Below are positions 1 through 10,161 of a DNA stretch of 53,482 nt, piece after piece; the stretch's first letter is position 1; every line of letters starts with the position of its first letter. Below the pieces are notes generated by a model. That model did no database searches, was not told the origin of the DNA, and saw nothing but the letters and a program-made list of their open reading frames with translations. Source of the stretch: Parasitella parasitica (Eukaryota > Mucoromycota > Mucoromycetes > Mucorales > Mucoraceae); contig MU619274.1 of NCBI GenBank assembly GCA_025201805.1, positions 154,731 to 208,212 of the forward strand, in the 5' to 3' direction. The translations under genes were made by a program, and so were the position numbers.

Positions 1-40
1 CTGGTCCCATATTGTTTTTTAATGCATGCTCATGTCTTAG

Positions 41-568
41 CATCATACAGACTATGATATTGGCGTAGCCGTTATTGATAGCTTTACGTATTATAATCTG
101 GAGTTTTTGGAGAATGTGGATCAAACCAGTGACAAGACATTGCAGGAATTAGTGAGTAACATTGACAAATGGGTGGATGTCAACTCAATTTTCTATTTTC
201 TTTTGGGCTAGTTTGATACTTATGATCCTGCCAAGATTGCATCCCATCCTGGCATTCGGTCCGATTTATTCAATCGTCCTTTGAATAAAGTCAAGGTGAC
301 AGATTTCTTTGGTAATGTTCAAAATGTGGAACTCACGAAAAGTCGATACCCGCTGATGCAGCAAGATGATGAGGATACAGTAGATGCATCCTCGTCAAGC
401 GTGTTAATGGCATCGCAAAATACGACGACTAGTCCTGCTAGGGCTGTGCATTTGCATCATTCATTCTTGGTAGAGAAAAAGACAAATACTCATTACTGGC
501 TACAGTCAGGACTTGGTGTATTGGCTACAGCAGCAATTGTTTATGCTACTGTAATGACTCTTGCTTAA
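41..568 (+). CDS. GPI8: GPI-anchor transamidase catalytic subunit (GPI8/PIG-K), 3' part
   Basis: C-terminal part of the caspase-like (C13) protease that cleaves the GPI signal of precursor proteins in the ER and transfers the GPI anchor. The visible exons are 41-151 and 212-568; bases 1-40 look like the end of an intron. The peptide opens with SHH-type context (HHTDYDIGVAVID), followed by TYYNLEFLENV, PGIRSDLF and VTDFFGNVQNVEL, all of which fit the end of the Gpi8 lumenal domain. A linker rich in D and S follows, then one hydrophobic segment (about 20 residues from WLQSGLGVLATAAIVYATV) ending three residues before the stop, the usual single membrane anchor of this subunit. The catalytic His and Cys lie upstream of the window. 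It converges with the phosphodiesterase gene, with about 200 bp between stops. Identification rests on family motifs; confidence is high. Confidence 0.92.
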
Positions 569-774
569 ATCCAATGAATAAATAATAATAAAAAGTTTTA
601 TATAATAAGTAATAAAAAAGTTAATTGTCAGTGTATATTATATCATAGTTGTTGTTGCTAATAGTAAGGTGGTGAGAAGGAGGAGAAGGAGAGAAATCTA
701 AATATACAAATCTATCTATATAGTAATAATAGTTATAGTAATAATAATAATACTAGGTTTTTGTTTTGTTTTTT

Positions 775-3317
775 TCACATAATATTACATGAACAATATA
801 CTGGGCCAGTAGGTTCACGAAGATCCCACTCGCCTTGATGATCATGCTCATCTGGATATCGTTTTGAAGCCATAGATAACAAGCTGGACATGGCTAGTGT
901 GGTTGGCATTGCAGGCAATGTATATCCCGAATCTAAATCACCCTTTTTAGCCAAAGCTGCAACGGCTTGAGAATGGTATTCTTCGTCTGTGGCGGTAGTA
1001 TCACTACCACTACTGAAATCCTGTCGCTGTTGCTGTTGCTGCTGTTGTGTTGTCTTTTCGTGGTTATCTTCAATATTCTCTCGTTTTCTGTCTTCCCAAA
1101 TCGATAGATTTCGTTTGATATGTTCTACTGGAAATGAAAGCTCTTTTTTTTTTTTTTTTTGACGATAATGAGTAGGCAATACCGTCAGTTTTGACAAGTC
1201 GTTCTTACCTTGCATGTATTCGCTCACACTTTCAAATAATCCAACCGCAACAAATCGTATGAATCCAATCTGTGAATCTTCCAGCACAATCTGAGATCTA
1301 TCATTCATGGGTGCCACATTCAGTCCTAATTCACGTTCCAAATCGCCTTGCGAGGCAAACTCCTCTACCAATATTTGAGCCCATTCGAACGCCCTTGGAA
1401 ATGGACGGGCAACATTACTAATATCAGCGCATTTGATTAGACCGCTGCAAAACAAGAGCCTTTCCTCTAAGCATCTGGGCGCATCCCACTCATCTGGATC
1501 GCTGTCTGCCAGGCGTTGCTTTTGTTCCTTGATTTTGGTCACATAATCGCCGTGCAACGCCATATCGGTTGCCAAAATGCTAGTGATGACTAGCTTTCTG
1601 AATTCATTGTATTCCTTGGAGTCTGATCCACCAAGAGTGTCGTTGAATTTGTGCTTTTTTAGCAGCTGGAACAAGGTCATTGCATGGAAGCTTTCTAAGA
1701 CGGAATTGTCGTTGTAAAGTTGAGCGAGAGGAGCTGAAGTGTTGATCTATATACAAGCAGATTAGTTTAGGGCATTTAATTTTTTGCTGTTCACACAATT
1801 ACATACTAGAAATGCATTATTCACGCCAGGATGTGCAGTGTCATGTCCAATAGCAGCTATAAATAGAGCAAATATGTCTCTTGGTCGTAATATACGGTAA
1901 GTTTTTGAATTTGTAATGCGTGGGGTTCCGTCGGCAAATGGTACCAGACCCAATTGACATGTAAAGTAATATATACATTGCAGCACATCGACTGCATGAG
2001 CAAAGTTATGATATGGGTTTTCATCGTGATAAATGCTAGCTAGATCCAATATAAAACTATACAGTTGGTCTGAGGTAAAGGGTTAGTATAGTAACCTTTT
2101 CGTGACATGTACAGTCTCACCTTGACTAAATTCAGTTACTTCATTCAGTAAAAACACTTGCGATATAATGAGGACTGAGCAATGTACAAGGTCATCATGA
2201 GATAAACTCAGTGGACTAAAGTCCCAAATAGAAATCTTCTTTCGTAAATCAGCTTCATGTTCACTATACAATTGGAAAAAAAAAAAAAAAAAAAAAAAAA
2301 AAGGGGATTAATTTCGCTTTCCCATGTGCGCATTAAGGAGTTGTGGTTGTGTGTAATGTAGAAAAGGAGGGAAAAAATGGGGAGTACCAAGAGAGCCTTA
2401 CTCTGTTAATTGTTTGCATGTTATTGCCGGCGGCTGTGATGGGATGTACGAATCAATGATCGCTTTTGTAAAGCTAGCAGCAGGTTAGAATCAGTTTTCA
2501 GCGGTAATAAATGTAATTTACTTTATGTCTCTGGTATTCAATGCCTTGATTCGATCTTGGATAAGTTCCGGTAAACAAGCCGAGTTTTTGTTGTTGCTAC
2601 CACTGGCAGTGCCACAGTGGTGTGCCGTTGTAGGTGTAATGGGAGACATGACTGAAGTGATGGTGCTAATGGTACTACTAGATATAAGGTGATCTTGATA
2701 TAATAGAGACGATTGCTGATGGTGTTGTCTTCGAACGAGCGCCTAATTTCCACATGTTAATACGTTTACTGGATCACTCTGTTTGCACATACCAAAAACA
2801 GGGTTTTTATCACATCAGGTCGTAGCGGTTTTAGCACGTAATCTGCAGCACCTGCTTGGATACATTCCAGCATGAACTGTGGATCATCTCTTGTCGAATA
2901 TACTAGCAAAAATATATGAATATCGTGGTTAAATCAGCCGCAGACAGTAGTATTTACCAATGACAGGCACAGCATCAGACACTTGTTCGATTGTTTGCGA
3001 TACGAGCTGAATTTGGGCTTGATTCTCCATGGCATCGTCCAATTCCACAAGTAATAGCGTTGATGAAGATGGCAGCAGTTTAATGTAGTTTAGGCATGAC
3101 TCGATACTCGTATCTTTATGGACTTTTTTTTTTTTTTTTGATTTGTTTTATTGATTTGATTCTATCAGTTTACGTACAAAATATAATTACCATTGCCAAA
3201 TGATTTTTTCAGGATATTGCTTTCGCTTTCTTCATGGTTGCTAATATTGTCATGATCCGATATGTAAAACGGATTTGTTTGTTTTAATAAAATGATTGTA
3301 CATGTTTGTGGATCCAT
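775..3317 (-). CDS. cyclic-nucleotide phosphodiesterase with N-terminal receiver-like domain and C-terminal CAAX box
   Basis: Class I 3',5'-cyclic nucleotide phosphodiesterase, predicted to hydrolyse cAMP (and/or cGMP). Exons on the minus strand: 3317-3191, 3113-2958, 2902-2793, 2742-2522, 2473-2402, 2263-2121, 2069-1807, 1746-1209, 1127-775; 660 residues. Residues ~1-130 read as a response-regulator receiver fold (strand-like CTIILLKQ, then TLLLVELDDAM, then VPVIVYSTRDD, then AGAADYVLKPL). The catalytic domain shows YHNFAHAVDV, HDTAHPG, LATDMALH and KCADISN (metal ligands) and the invariant Gln in DSQIGFI. A polyQ run follows the domain. The last residues CSCNIM form a farnesylation-type CAAX box. 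Intron 2121-2069 has a TACTAAC branch site. The last intron (1128-1208) is 81 nt and free of stops, so it could be retained. The alternative acceptor at 3123/3122 adds three residues. Domain order resembles Dictyostelium RegA; the pairing is inference. Confidence 0.92.
1128..1208 (-). other. stop-free intron of 81 nt in the phosphodiesterase gene
   Basis: GTAAGA donor and a CTTTCATTTCCAG acceptor define an intron whose length is a multiple of three and which contains no stop in the coding frame. If retained it would insert 27 residues, including a lysine run encoded by an A tract, just after the catalytic domain. Removal joins MQ to VEHIKRN cleanly, so splicing is the preferred reading. Confidence 0.6.
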
Positions 3318-3690
3318 TTATAAAATGAAAATAAAAGGGGAAGGGGTTTTTTTTCGATGCTTGATTTTTTCTTCGTCTTGTAAATCTGGTTGATAATTTA
3401 TTGCTTCTCGAGATTTATGAAAATTTGACAATCGAAAAAAAAAAAGAAAAAAAAAAGGCGAGAGGGGGAAAGGGAGTATGCAAAAAAATAAAAAGAAAAG
3501 AAAAGGAAAGAAAAAAAAAAGTGAGTGAATAGTTAACAAAATGGTAAGACCAAAATAATTTTGTGTACACGGCAGAGAAGGTAGCAGATGGGTGTGGACA
3601 GTGTACAGTGAAGAAAAAAGAGGGGTTTCAATAAGGTAAATTCGTTGGTGGCACTTTTTGCACTGCCCAACAGTAAATAATCTAGACCTC
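3318..3690. other. 373-bp intergenic spacer with homopurine tract
   Basis: Spacer between the phosphodiesterase start and the CM1-gene stop. On the plus strand 3430-3520 is almost pure A/G (several A8-A10 runs, plus a GGGGGAAAGGGAG block), i.e. a pyrimidine tract on the coding strand of the phosphodiesterase promoter. I see no gene here. A 139-codon minus-strand reading frame crosses it but is low-complexity pyrimidine translation. Confidence 0.5.
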
Positions 3691-4501
3691 CTAGATCTGT
3701 GGATGGCTCTCTTTCCTTGTCGATTTGGCATAGTCAATCTGATCCAACCACGACTCGATTTTCTTGTCCATACTGAACTGGTATCTTCTTATTAATGGTG
3801 ATTCAAATGCAGTGAAATAGCTATTCAGCGAAGCATCATCTGCTATGGTGGGTGGGTCAGTTTGGATGCCTATGGAAATTGCTGGTTTGTTAAGGAGTAT
3901 ATTCAGCTCTTGTTGTAATGATTCCATGTGTTTGCTTGAGACTTCTAAATGCGTCTGTAATTTACGATTCTAGCAGTATATATATAACGTTATAAATAAA
4001 TTTTTAGTCTCTAGCATGGCATGCCATTTATATATACTTGTTGTTTCAATTGATACAGATCAAGATCTTTGGTCATGATATCTTCCAAATGGAACAACCG
4101 TAGCTTTAAATCAAAATTTTCCTTTTTCAGGTCTGCGATGAGCTGTAGAGGGAAAACCCCCGTTTTAATTCCACATGGAATGCACTGAACATGTACAATA
4201 CCTTTTCTACTTCCTTCATGGGTGCTATTTTGGTTTTAACAGGTGGTGGTGGTGGCTTGTTGATTTCACTGATGCACACAGATCGACTCAATCCAGGCGG
4301 TTTCCCCAATTGTGAAGAGTGAAATCGCTTGATATGATGATGATTTGAAGGATTGCTATAATCTGTATAGCAAGACCGAGGTTTATGCGTAAAGTCGTGT
4401 GTTGAAGATGAGGAGCATGTTACTGTGGAATTGGATCCCAAGCATGAAAAGCTTTTTGATCTACTCTTGATTAGATTTGAATCCAGAGTCAAGTATGCCA
4501 T
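3691..4501 (-). CDS. small CM1 (centrosomin N-terminal motif) protein, candidate gamma-tubulin complex regulator
   Basis: Three exons (4501-4202, 4142-4038, 3969-3691) give a 227-residue protein. Exon 2 encodes ADLKKENFDLKLRLFHLED, which matches the core of the CM1/Cnn_1N motif of centrosomin, CDK5RAP2, Mto1 and Pcp1, where it binds and activates gamma-tubulin ring complexes at spindle pole bodies or microtubule organising centres. Residues 1-100 are Ser/His/Pro rich and probably disordered, with a PPPPP run. After CM1 comes a short coiled-coil-like stretch (NRKLQTHLEVSSKHMESLQQEL), then an unrelated tail ending HPQI. The family members known to me are much longer, so this is a near-minimal CM1 protein. 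The start ATG is only about 90 bp from the stop of the kinase gene on the same strand. The CM1 call is strong in sequence; the cellular role is inference. Confidence 0.75.
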
Positions 4502-4590
4502 TTTCACGTATAAAGCAAAAGAAAGGCCAACCCAACATATGGAGAATTATATATAGAGCTAATAATATATCCGATTTAAAATATATATAT

Positions 4591-6318
4591 TTATTGTTGA
4601 TATCTTGAAAATTGCGATGGTTGTTGGGATAAACTGGAGCCGTTATTGTAGCTATCTGCCAATACACCATCAGGATTGTATGTAAATCCTTTAAACTGCT
4701 CTTGTATCGTTTTAGAAATCTGCGATTCTCCTTCTGCAGCAACTGACTCAACAGGGTTTTCAGAGGTAAACTCGTCGTCAAAATTGGTAGTGTCATACAT
4801 GTTCTCTACTGATGGCTTGAATGGTGCTTGGACTTTCTTTTCCATTAGCTTTTGCCAGTTAATGGATCTGAAAAATGGATGGTTCTTAATTTCATCTGTG
4901 CCTTGATTGCCTAGACGATCATTAGTATTTCGATTCAACAATCCAGTTAGGAAACTAGATGCTTCAGGAGACATGTCATCTGGAATCTTTAACTCATCAT
5001 GAAGAATCTTTCTATACATCTCGTTGGTATCTTCATCATAGAATGGCGGCAATCCTGTCAGCATCTCGTACAGCAAAACCCCTAATGTCCACCAATCGAC
5101 GTTTTTTGTATAACCTTGGCCCAACAAAAGTTCAGGTGCTAAATACTCTGGGGTTCCACAAAAAGTATTCGTTCGCTCGGATTCAGTCATATTTAGTTTA
5201 CATAAACCAAAATCACACAACGCAATATGGCCGTTGTAGTCGATCAGGATGTTTTCGGGTTTAAGATCTCTGCAGTAGTATTGTGTTGGCGTCAAGTGTC
5301 TGAAAATTTAGGCTGCTTATTGCGACTTACCGATAAACTACGTTCAATCCATGTAAACATTCCAAGGCGCAAAATAATTCAGCTGTATAAAACTTTGCCC
5401 TTTCTTCGTTGAACCGTCCTTCTGTCTGTAAATGATGAAACAATTCGCCTCCGTTAATAAACGCCAATACCAAATACAGCTTGTCAGGACTCTGGAACGC
5501 AAATTTGAGTGGTACAATGAATGGGTTTCTCACTTCAGCCAATACAGTCTTTTCAGCCATCGTATGCGTTACTTCTGAACGTGAGACAATCCGGGACTTT
5601 CGCAGAACTTTCATGGCATAGATACGGTTGGTGTCCTTTTTGCGAACCACGTACACTTTACCAAAACTGCCTCGTCCAATTACTCGCAACAAGTCAAATG
5701 AATCAATACTTATACTGCCGGCTTGAGGTGGTCTGTAACAGAGTTGAACGCGCATGTTACCTGTGCCTCCTATAATGTTGAGAATCTGATCATCCAGCCT
5801 TGTGGATGTGAAATTGGGTTGGATCTTAACAGCACCTAGGAAATAGTCGTTGGCTGTTCTGGCAGCAGGAACTCCTCCATTAGCTTGATTTGGCGGCTGT
5901 CGTAGATAAATAGAGATTGATACAGCGGATTGACAAGAGACATCGCTATAGCAGAATAAGTGAGTTGCGTATGCAAATGGGCTGTGGTAAGTACTTACAA
6001 ATTGGCTTTGTAGTTGTATATAGGGTTTGACGTGTCACCTCCAAGAGAATCAATCAATACCTCATTCTTGTCAAACTCCATCACAACATACGGTAACCAC
6101 CACATTTGCTTCCTGACAAACGATTCTCTTTTGCTTCGCTGGAGCACAGGTAGAGGGGCTGTATTGGGCACTTCTGCGCCTGCAGGTAATGTGATGCCTT
6201 TTGCTTCCCATAGACAGATGAGTAAAACACCTCCTTTACGTTGCTCTGTAACTATATATATGTCAGTATGATATGAAAGGGTCTTACCAATATGTGCATC
6301 CTTACCCGCAGTGTTCAT
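4591..6318 (-). CDS. YPK1: AGC-family Ser/Thr kinase, YPK1/Gad8 type
   Basis: Kinase of the TORC2-PDK1 branch controlling plasma-membrane lipid homeostasis and stress responses in fungi. Exons 6318-6288, 6251-5999, 5945-5331, 5269-4591; 525 residues. Residues ~10-165 form the C2-like N-terminal region typical of Ypk1/Gad8 (GVLLICLWEAKGITLP; LGAVKIQPNF). The kinase domain starts at FDLLRVIGRGSFGKVY, with AMKVLRK (catalytic Lys), YRDLKPEN, CDFGLCK (DFG) and activation loop NTFCGTPEYLAPE with the PDK1-site Thr. The AGC tail has a turn motif FTSENPVESV and hydrophobic motif FKGFTY (TORC2-type site). No key residue is missing. An upstream TTG in the same frame at 6333 was not taken as start. The length fits the family (Gad8 about 570, Ypk1 about 680). 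Nearest relatives are SGK/AKT in animals. Confidence 0.93.
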
Positions 6319-6537
6319 CGTATCTGCCCACAAGAAAAAAATGTAGAGTGAGAGGAAAAGAGAAAATGATGAACAATGAAATCGCTTTATACTAAACGGA
6401 CATAAGGTTCAAAAAAAGGGGGTATATGGCCCAATGAACTCTTATTTAATTAATGTATTATTAAACACTAAAATCCCCTCGATCCATATGCTACAATTTA
6501 TTGAATAATTGATTTATACACCAGTTTTCTCTTTTTC

Positions 6538-6963
6538 CTATCCACCGTGTAAAGTTGAGATGAACACGATTTCGTCCTTGTCTTGCAATTCATATTCTAA
6601 TTCATCGTGTATTACCCAATCCACATTATTGATCAAGACCAAAATACCAGGACGACTGTTTGAATACGAGGTAAATGTATGGCACGGTTGGCAGACAGTA
6701 ATAATGCTTACACTGTATCCTTTTCAACGAATAAATTTTTATTTTTTTCTTCAGTCATCATACTATCACGAATGAAGAGGATCAAGTCGTGGAGATTTGA
6801 GGGCCTCTCGTCTTCTTGCTTGGCAGGAAATTGGATCTTATGCTTGCTGACATTCTGAAACAAGAGTTCCATACCTCCACTATACACTTGCGTCATTGAT
6901 TAGTGCTTTATTTAATGTTCTAAACCATTACCTGAATTGTAGTTTGATAGTTATTTCTGACAT
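6538..6963 (-). CDS. URM1: ubiquitin-related modifier URM1
   Basis: Sulfur carrier and ubiquitin-like modifier. Activated by the Uba4 E1-like enzyme as a C-terminal thiocarboxylate, it supplies sulfur for 2-thiolation of wobble U34 in cytosolic tRNAs and can be conjugated to proteins under oxidative stress. Exons 6963-6932, 6879-6712, 6655-6538 give 105 residues, the normal size (yeast about 99). Diagnostic blocks are SGGMELLF near the N-terminus, [16 protein letters not shown], and the ISTLHGG end with the obligatory terminal GlyGly. The first exon is only 32 nt. The gene lies 220 bp upstream of the kinase start on the same strand. Confidence 0.95.
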
Positions 6964-8654
6964 ATTGCTGATGAGAAGAGGAAAAGGATTTGAAAATTTT
7001 TTTGCAGGCTGTTGAATTAAGTTCAATCAGCGATTTTGTTGAATTTCAATGTATAAAGTTTCATGATGAATATGAGCCTATGTTTAGATTTACTTGTAAT
7101 AATATAAATCCATAAAGGAGCTCATGTTTTTTACGATGATATAAGTTTCGCTGCTTATATTTTGTAATTGTCTTCAGGCCAACCATAACCTGAAGAAACA
7201 AAAAGCGAGGTTAGTATCATATATTCAGCTGCATTAACGTCTCGTGTTGCCAATTTGTATAACATTTGAAGTTTGGATGTGTCTCCGGATATCAACAATT
7301 CGTTTAAACGATACGACCAAAAGATTATCAGCAGCCTATCTTTTTTTCAAGCAGGAGACCCTACAGCGTTAATCTTTTGGCTTATCCAAGCATTCGATTT
7401 TCAAATACGAGAGGGGAACTTGCATCTACTTGGGTTTGTAAACTTGTAGGCTTTCGCTTTTTTCTTCTAAATAAAGGTACCTTTTAATAGCATATAAATT
7501 ACTTTCTATACTCTTCCCATTTCTCTCGATTATTCGCTCAAGATATACTAAAGGAATTTATCTACATTTTTGGCGGCAGAGGACAGAGTAACAAGTGTTA
7601 CTTTTGGATCAACCAAGCCTTTAGACAGATTAATCATCGCTCTAATGAAATAGTGTTAAATAACCTTTTAGGATAAAAAAACTTTTTCGTATTTGTTTGC
7701 TAACTGTTGGGTAGTGCTCATATTTTCATAGTCAATGGGGGGGGGAGGTTAATTCGCTTTAGGTTTAATGAATCAACAACAAAAGCTTTTGCAGCCTTCC
7801 ACAACTCGAATACAGTCAATGACGACTGATCATTTTTAACAACCCTCAGTATTATCGGCATTTTCATATATGAACTCAATTGACAAAATTGCAAACTGCT
7901 TCTGTTCAAAAAATAGCCCTACTTGTCGCTATAAAGGATACGACCTCTCGACAAGTAAGACTAGATTTTGATTATGTACTTGACGACTTTTCACGGCACA
8001 GGTCATCATTATTATTCGGCGCTATTCTTTTCCTTGAAATATATGTGATCTTTGAGGAGATGTAACTCAGGATGATAGAATAAACAAGACGGGCATGCAA
8101 AGCGGAACATAATAGTCTAATGGGGTTGACTATGAAAAACTTTCGTTTAGATGAAGTCGAGATTGCCGAATCATTGTACACTACGCAAAATTTAAGCAGG
8201 AAAAGTTGATGTTGCAGAAGAAGATGTGGCCTGAGCATCACTGCTCGAACTAAGGTGGCAGGTAAAACAATTGTGACCCAACAAAATAACCAGATATGAC
8301 ACCTACATTGATCAGCGAGTCATTAAAATATGCTGAAGCAATGTTCCAGAAAAAGGAGCAACAGACATGTGCAGCCAGGGCGCAAAGATTTTAGGCTTCA
8401 AATTAAAGATACTATTGACATAAAAAAGAAATACCAGCTTAGAATTTATAACCCAATTATAATATATAGAAGTTAATGCTTAGGAAACTGCAGTAGTTGT
8501 TTATAAATTATTACTTTTACATTGCATATGCTTATCGTTAAAGTGCAGTGCAAAAAGGAACGGAGCTGGGTTTGAAACACCTACATCAAGTCTGGTCCAA
8601 GTTTCTTCTATTTTGCCATTTTCAGAAGTAAAATATTCTCTGAAGAATATTTGT
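6964..8654. other. 1.7-kb gene-free stretch
   Basis: No gene recognised. Codon-like stretches around 7300-7640 (both strands) are broken by stops and may be decayed mobile DNA, but I cannot assign a family. A G9 run sits at 7738-7746. The short reading frames here lack start context, introns or known motifs. Confidence 0.4.
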
Positions 8655-9530
8655 AGCCCCAAATGCATATTTAACACCCGAAAGTATAATAACACAGAAT
8701 ATGGTGTCGGTTATGCTTGATTCAGTTGTAAAATTTATTTTCTGATTTTAACGAAAAATTGCATCGGTATTTTTGATAAAGTGGGTTTTCAGTATATTAC
8801 AAGATCTTCAAAAATTTGGCTTGCATCCTTTAAATAAACACTACCATTGTGTAGAGACCATATCTAGAAACAAATACTTTAAATATATACCTTAATAAAA
8901 AGTCTTGTTTTTGGGTTCAAAAATTGAATTTTGTCAAAAACAAATTTTTAGACGAGGTACTATAAGGCCAAAATTGAGTTGAAAAAAAAAATTCCCAAAA
9001 AGCTGCCAATTTGCACCAAAATGAATCAATTGATCAACTAAAACTGTTTGGGACGTTTTTGAACCGCCTGGAAACGGTGGACCTGATAAAAGTGGCATTT
9101 AAAAGTACTAATTTTTGATTTCTTCATTATTTCAATAGTATTTACTTTGATTAAGCATTAATTTGGCAGACAAAGCCAAACATTTTTAATTGATCAAATG
9201 GACCCATTTTGGTGCAAATTGGCAGCTTTTCGGGAACTTTTTTTTTTCAAGAATTTTTTACTAAGATTCAATTTATGAACCAAAAAATGAGACTTTTTAC
9301 TAAGGTTTATATCAACATTATCTGTTCCTAGATGCTGTCTCTATACAATGATAATGTTTATTTGGAGGATGTAAGCCTACTTGGTTGACTTTTCTTTATT
9401 AAACTGAAACCCAACACTATCTAAAATATTGATGTAATTTTTCAAACTTTACAATTGAATAAGACATGATTGACTCCATGTTTTGTGTTATTGCATTTCT
9501 AGGTATCAAATATACATTTGGGGCAATAAC
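8655..9530. repeat. long imperfect inverted repeat (foldback/MITE-like element)
   Basis: Left arm about 8655-9050 and right arm about 9177-9530 are reverse complements of each other with substitutions and small indels, separated by a spacer of about 125 nt. The best-matching part is a 26-nt perfect pair (8998-9023 against 9205-9230, containing CTGCCAATTTGCACC). Further paired blocks run outward: ATAGAGAC near 8855/9335, GGCTTgCATCC at 8818 against 9370, GGTTTTCAG, GAAAAATT.CATC, and finally GCCCCAAATG at 8656 and its complement at 9516-9525. No transposase or other coding capacity is seen inside. Transcribed RNA could form a hairpin of hundreds of base pairs. Outer edges are approximate because similarity fades. 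Confidence 0.8.
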
Positions 9531-10076
9531 TTCTAACGAATGAGAGCGAGTTTAATAATGAGTAATCCGTCCTAAGGAGCAAAAACACCGTGATCAAAAT
9601 CATACCTCTACGCCATGTAGTCGTAATACCACAAGAAAAAGCTTCAAAAGACAAAAGCTCTTAGGTTAAGTTCAAGGTATTCAAATAAGTTAAGAGACAT
9701 GACATGCTTACACATGTCAAAATTCAGTGGATTTATTAAAACATCTATCTTATATAATGCAAATTATTTTATGGCCAGAGTTCACAAAGTACGGTGTATC
9801 TATTCCCAGACTCTTTCCAGTATTATTCAACAGATTACATTACCAAGCATCTAATTTTTTGACTCCTGATTAAAACTATTCAATCATTTTTAACCAAATG
9901 TCAAACCGAACATCCTAAATTTGGTAAATCACCAAAGATGGGACATCCTTCAGGACAGATAAATGTGACTATTGATCTTGCAATCGAACCCAAGAATGGC
10001 AAACAAGTCGAGATGGTAAAGACTAAGATAGGTAGAGACACAAAGATGGATGGCCCAAGAAAACTGCTTTGCTGCA
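9531..10076. other. spacer between inverted repeat and homocitrate synthase
   Basis: AT-rich sequence without recognised gene. It precedes the promoter of the homocitrate synthase gene. A frame beginning at 9938 overlaps the true start region and has no recognisable motif; I did not accept it. Confidence 0.4.
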
Positions 10077-10084
10077 TATATAAG
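10077..10084 (+). promoter_or_regulatory. TATA box of homocitrate synthase gene
   Basis: TATATAAG lies 78 bp upstream of the chosen ATG, a suitable distance for a fungal TATA element. It is placed by sequence only. Confidence 0.45.
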
Positions 10085-10161
10085 TATGCACCAATTTATA
10101 ACTTTGGTCTTGTCTCTTTTTATAACTATTCGCAATATTTTAGAGGAAAATCAAAACAGAA

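Noticed and set aside
3318-3737. 139-codon minus-strand frame rich in F and L
   Set aside because: Translation of a homopyrimidine tract in a promoter/3' region; overlaps the true end of the CM1 gene in another frame.
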